From positions 80,972,416 to 81,036,415 of the forward strand of contig OX352774.1 in assembly GCA_947095535.1 (NCBI GenBank): DNA of 64,000 nucleotides, read 5' to 3'. The stretch is from Poecilobothrus nobilitatus. Its lineage: Eukaryota > Arthropoda > Insecta > Diptera > Dolichopodidae. Position 1 is the first letter of the stretch; every line of letters begins with the position of its first letter. Positions 60,475 through 64,000 of the stretch are shown piece after piece. A program made the position numbers and the translations under genes. The notes beneath the pieces were generated by a model. The model saw nothing but the letters and a program-made list of their open reading frames with translations, was not told the origin of the DNA and searched no databases.

Positions 60475-60640
60475 TTAAGTTTATTCCCCTCCCACATAAA
60501 TGTGACAAGGAAATTAGACAGACGTTTCTTTTCAGACGTGGGGGATTACACGATTTAAGTGAGATTCGAACCTCATATCCATACTCCCTCGGTGTTTACA
60601 GCACATATAATACGCTGTTCCCAATAGACCACCGAGGCCA
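60475..60640 (-). mobile_element. tRNA-derived SINE, family 1, copy 4, diverged
   Basis: Minus strand: GGCCTCGGTGGTCTATTGGG (box A), ATGAGGTTCGAATCTCAC (box B), then a shortened body ending in CACATTTATGTGGGAGGGGA. The CGTCGTAAGAGTTATTCCCC part present in the other copies is missing or altered. Confidence 0.85.
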
Positions 60641-61799
60641 CTGTTACTGTTTTATAATTATATAAAATTTAGATTGTAAAACATAGAGTTTTAGGTTAAC
60701 AAATAAATTTCAACCAATAAATTGGAAATAATAATATTATTTTTAATTAAGTTCATATTATATTTGTATTTTTTTTTTTTTTAATTTAATAAATATTTAT
60801 TAACTAAATTTATTTATATTAGTAGAAAATTTTAATTTTTTTTAGAAAACTTTACTATCAAATACCAATTGCTAAATAAATTTAATTTGCTCCAAGATTA
60901 GATGAACTAATTTTACTTAAGATATATTTTTACTGTTAGGTTATAAAAACGAAAAGAAAGTTATAAAAACAAAAAGATTAAAAATAAAAATAAAAATAAA
61001 AATGCATTCTCTTTAAAATATAGCACGTATTTAAATTTCATTTTCCTTATTAAAAATTTAATCAAAAAAGGACATATTCAGTTGAATTCACCTACTCTAC
61101 TAATAATCCTTATTAGATAAAATTTAACCATTAACCTAATTATAGAAATGCAATTTTCAGTAATTCAATAATTTAAATTAATCGGCTAATAACAAATTAA
61201 TTTCATATAAAAATATTTGCATCTCTTCTTAAAATTTAACTTTCCTTATATAGGGACATAACATAGATATTGTGCTTTAAATTACTTACTTGTGATAAAC
61301 TTTTTTTTTTTTAAATACATATTAGTTCATTACAAATTATTATTATTTTAAGCTTTCTTAACTATTCTAATATGGCATTTTTTAGAAGAATGGTGCTTTG
61401 TGCTAATATTATTTTGATGTTTTTCTTTTTTTTAATATTTAAATTAAACAACTTTACAGAAAAGGTAGTGGTTTATTGTTTTAGATTTTTTTTTAAATTG
61501 AATTCTAAATGAAAAGACACCAATAAAAATTGGTCATTGAACTAATTTCATAAAGACAAATAAAGGTTGAAGTTATTAGAGCAACATTTCATATTTTATT
61601 CGAACCATTAAAATAAAACTTTGAAATTTTATTTAAAAATTGCATATATTTAGGCTGAAACAAATTTAATACTATTATATTTTTATTTTTTTTTTATCTC
61701 ATTGTACATTTATCTCAAGAGTAGACAATTTAAATTAAATGAAACGAAACGTACGAAAATAATGTAATGTAATTGTGTATGACTCCCTAAATATATATA
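60641..61799. other. A+T-rich non-coding stretch
   Basis: Includes a short AATAAA/AAAAT tandem run at 60980-61002. Nothing else recognised. Confidence 0.5.
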
Positions 61800-62440
61800 T
61801 AAGAGTATATTCCTGCTCAGAATCGAATTCTGAATCGATTTAGCCTTGTACGTCCGTCCATCCGTCCGTCTGCACGATAACTCAAAAAATAAAGGATCCA
61901 GAATTCTGAAGTTTTTACCATTTCACATTTATAAAATTTGCTAGTTTCGCTATTGAAATTGAGCAAGTTTGACCGGTGGGTTTGAATAGATGTCATACAA
62001 ATTCTTTTTTTATAAGTATAACTTAATAGATCAAATACATAAAACTTAGCTTCAACTCAAATTTTACTTTTTCAAACAAAAAATGCCTTAAACTCGTAGG
62101 TTTTGTTTAAGAAAGTTAGATTTAAGTTCAAGGTCAGTTTTATGCATTCGACCGAATGCCGATATAAGCTGAGTATTTATAATTTTGTTAAAAAAAATTA
62201 AGTTATACAATAACGACCTCTGCAAAATTTGGTTGGTCTACAACAGCAGGTTCGAATCATACAACTCCAAAATTTACATAAATATATCTCGGTACTTAAT
62301 AAAATAACTCAGATATCTGAAATTTTGTAAAACAATTATTAAATTTTATGGATAACAACATAATCGCATAACTTATATTTTGTGATACTGTGTTGATTTT
62401 TTGCCATATAATACATATATACAAATTTGGCAAACTCAAA
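61800..62440 (-). mobile_element. Old family-A copy, reverse orientation
   Basis: CTCAGAATCGAATTCTGAAT, CGATTTAG, then CGTCCGTCCATCCGTCCGTC and TGCACGATAACTCAAAAAAT are the reversed (TA)n-core-(GGAC)n module. CAGGTTCGAATCATACAACT further right reversed matches a worn ~142-bp unit. The foldback palindrome 62030-62152 lies inside. Confidence 0.7.
62030..62152. repeat. Foldback palindrome, copy 2
   Basis: ATCAAATACATAAAACTTAG on the left and AGTTTTATGCATTCGAC on the right. Inner TTCAACTCAAATTTTACTTT pairs with AAGTTAGATTTAAGTTCAA. Diverged homologue of 46469-46594. Confidence 0.75.
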
Positions 62441-62875
62441 AGGAAATAATAAATTTTTAAAATAAACTTTTATTGAAACCAAGTGTAAATAATTAATATA
62501 ATACCATCCAAATCTCACTTATGTAGTAACTTTTAAGGATTTTTATAATTCTTCATATGTTACCAGAGTTCAATAATATTACAATATAGGAGGTTAGGGT
62601 TTTTAATTAACGCATCAACAATTACTGAATTATATTACGCAAAGTCAATCAAATTATAGTTATTTATATAAACTTTGTTAAAAATTATTTTTATTTGTGT
62701 GTTTTAAAAGGTGCAGTGACAGAAAGCTCGAAGAATTAAGGCACATTCATGTTCAAAAATTTTAGAATCGAAGTTATTTCAATCGAACTCACTTCGTACC
62801 GCCGTAAAAATTATAAAATTACATAATATACCTTCAACTTGTAAAATGCCGTAACTAATAATTGTTTTATTTTTA
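62441..62875. other. A+T-rich non-coding stretch
   Basis: Nothing recognised. Confidence 0.5.
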
Positions 62876-64000
62876 AACAAGGTAGAATGTAAACCAACGG
62901 TTTTTAAAAGCGCACATTTCCAAAACACAATACAAATTGTTTAGAATTGTGACTTACACAAAAATTTGAAAATTTAAGAGATTTTTTGTAATAAGAAAAT
63001 ATGTGAAAATAGGACTTTTCTGAAATATTGAGAGGCTGTAAGTCTGGAACTCTATATAAGTAAGAAAAATCGTTAGCACGCGTAAAAATATATTACTGAA
63101 GCTTTAGTTTTTATGTATTGCCGAGGAAAAATTTGCACAGATGCTTAAGTTAGAGGTGCCTAAAAATAGCAAATTTTCAATTTTTCAGCCCTAATACCTC
63201 TTAAACAGGGGGCGATGCAAAAAAATTTTATTTTCTAAGGAAAGCTATACTGATTCTAAAAGTTCTTTTTTGTCTCAAAATTTCAGATTACTATATAAAG
63301 ACGTGCCGGAGTTATGAAAAAAGAAATTTCATGCAGAATATGGTTTTCAGATAACGGTAAATTTAAATAGTAAATTACAAAATATTGCATAATTTTGATA
63401 TTGCTTTATGTAGATAATAAAATTTTCGGTCTTCTGGCGGTTTTAGATTGCAAAACTATTACGCAGAGCCTGAGATATATATATCTGAAAATGGGGCTTT
63501 TTCGCAATTTTGAAGAGCTGTAATTCTGGAACCCTATATAACTAAAATAAACCTTTAACACGTGTTAAAATATATTACTAGAGCTTTAATTTTTATTTTT
63601 TTCAATTTTTGAGTCCTAATAGCTCATAAATAGGGGGTGGACCAAAAAAATTTTCTGAGCAAACTTATACTAATTCTAAAAGTTCTTTCTTGCCTCAAAA
63701 CTTCAAGCCTCTATTTAAAAAGATGCCGAAGTTATGAAGGTAGAAAAATCATGCAAAATTTGGTTTTCACATAACGGTAAATTTAAATACTAAATTTAAA
63801 AAATTGTATAATTTTAATATTAATTTACAAAGTTAAAAAAAATACCTGTCGAATGACGTTTTTCGATTGAAAAAATCTTAAGCATATCATAAGATATATG
63901 CATTTAAAAATAGGGCTTTTTCAAAGTTTGAGGGGCTGTAGCTCCGTAATGGATGGGGCTACATGAAAAAGTTGTTCCACAAAATTATTTTTTTCATGAG
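62876..64000 (+). repeat. Family-B array, at least three units, cut by window edge
   Basis: Starts ACAAGGTAGAATGTAAACCA like 17926. The marker AGGCTGTAAGTCTGGAAC / AGCTGTAATTCTGGAAC / GGGCTGTAGCTCCGTAATGG occurs at about 63032, 63515 and 63930 (units of roughly 480 and 415 bases). CATAACGGTAAATTTAAATA-type segments lie between. The right part of the element lies beyond the window. Confidence 0.85.

Noticed and set aside
60360..60665. 101-codon plus-strand frame
   Set aside because: Its second half is the antisense of SINE copy 4 and the first half is a poly-F/L stretch from T runs.
1..64000. CRISPR array, operon, riboswitch or phage-like system
   Set aside because: No regularly spaced identical repeats with unique spacers, no prokaryotic gene organisation; the window is clearly eukaryotic repeat-rich DNA.

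Overview
The window is extremely A+T-rich eukaryotic DNA (about four fifths A+T by eye) with long T and A homopolymers, (TA)n and TATG/TACA microsatellites, and no long open frame. It carries tRNA-derived SINEs, decayed LINE pieces, Tc1/mariner-superfamily debris, and elements with a GGAC (GTCY) microsatellite beside a short conserved core and a TA run. That last combination is the hallmark of the dipteran mini-me / DINE-1-like elements. An insect, most likely a fly, is therefore the best guess (inference). The window reads as intergenic or long-intron DNA. No complete protein-coding gene was found.

Layout: 0.6 kb tRNA-SINE; 2.55-3.26 kb TA-flanked MITE; 3.86-4.10 kb minisatellite; 5.71-6.08 kb LINE remnant whose in-frame stops are all TGA; 6.28-7.77 kb young DINE/mini-me-like element (family A) with eight ~142-bp units; 10.2-11.1 kb tRNA-like repeat, then a dispersed repeat; 13.0 kb SINE scrap; 15.8 kb reverse-transcriptase scrap; 16.3-16.7 kb tRNA-like repeat and degenerate tandem repeats; 17.6-18.6 kb minisatellite plus a family-B repeat; 21.6-22.2 kb the best candidate for a real gene edge (minus-strand Inr+DPE promoter and a 12-codon first exon); 28.2-30.6 kb inverted repeat, SINE, weak exon candidate and reversed family-B repeat; 31.03-31.90 kb rearranged mariner-like element; 32.5-33.3 kb nested tandem repeats; 34.0-40.1 kb old family-A copies, a tRNA-like repeat and a TIR element; 46-49.4 kb foldback, tandem and TIR elements; 51.1-53.5 kb family-B element with an inverted partner; 54.2-56.3 kb hairpins, transposase scrap, second young family-A element and SINE; 58.1-58.6 kb LINE 3' end; 60.5 kb SINE; 61.8-62.4 kb old family-A copy; 62.9-64.0 kb family-B array running off the right edge.

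Most of what can be explained is transposable-element biology. Families A and B share terminal architecture but hold different internal arrays. The mariner-like copy has one end replaced by an inverted copy of the other. Host gene content, if any, is limited to the tentative minus-strand promoter/first exon near 22 kb, whose remaining exons were not found.
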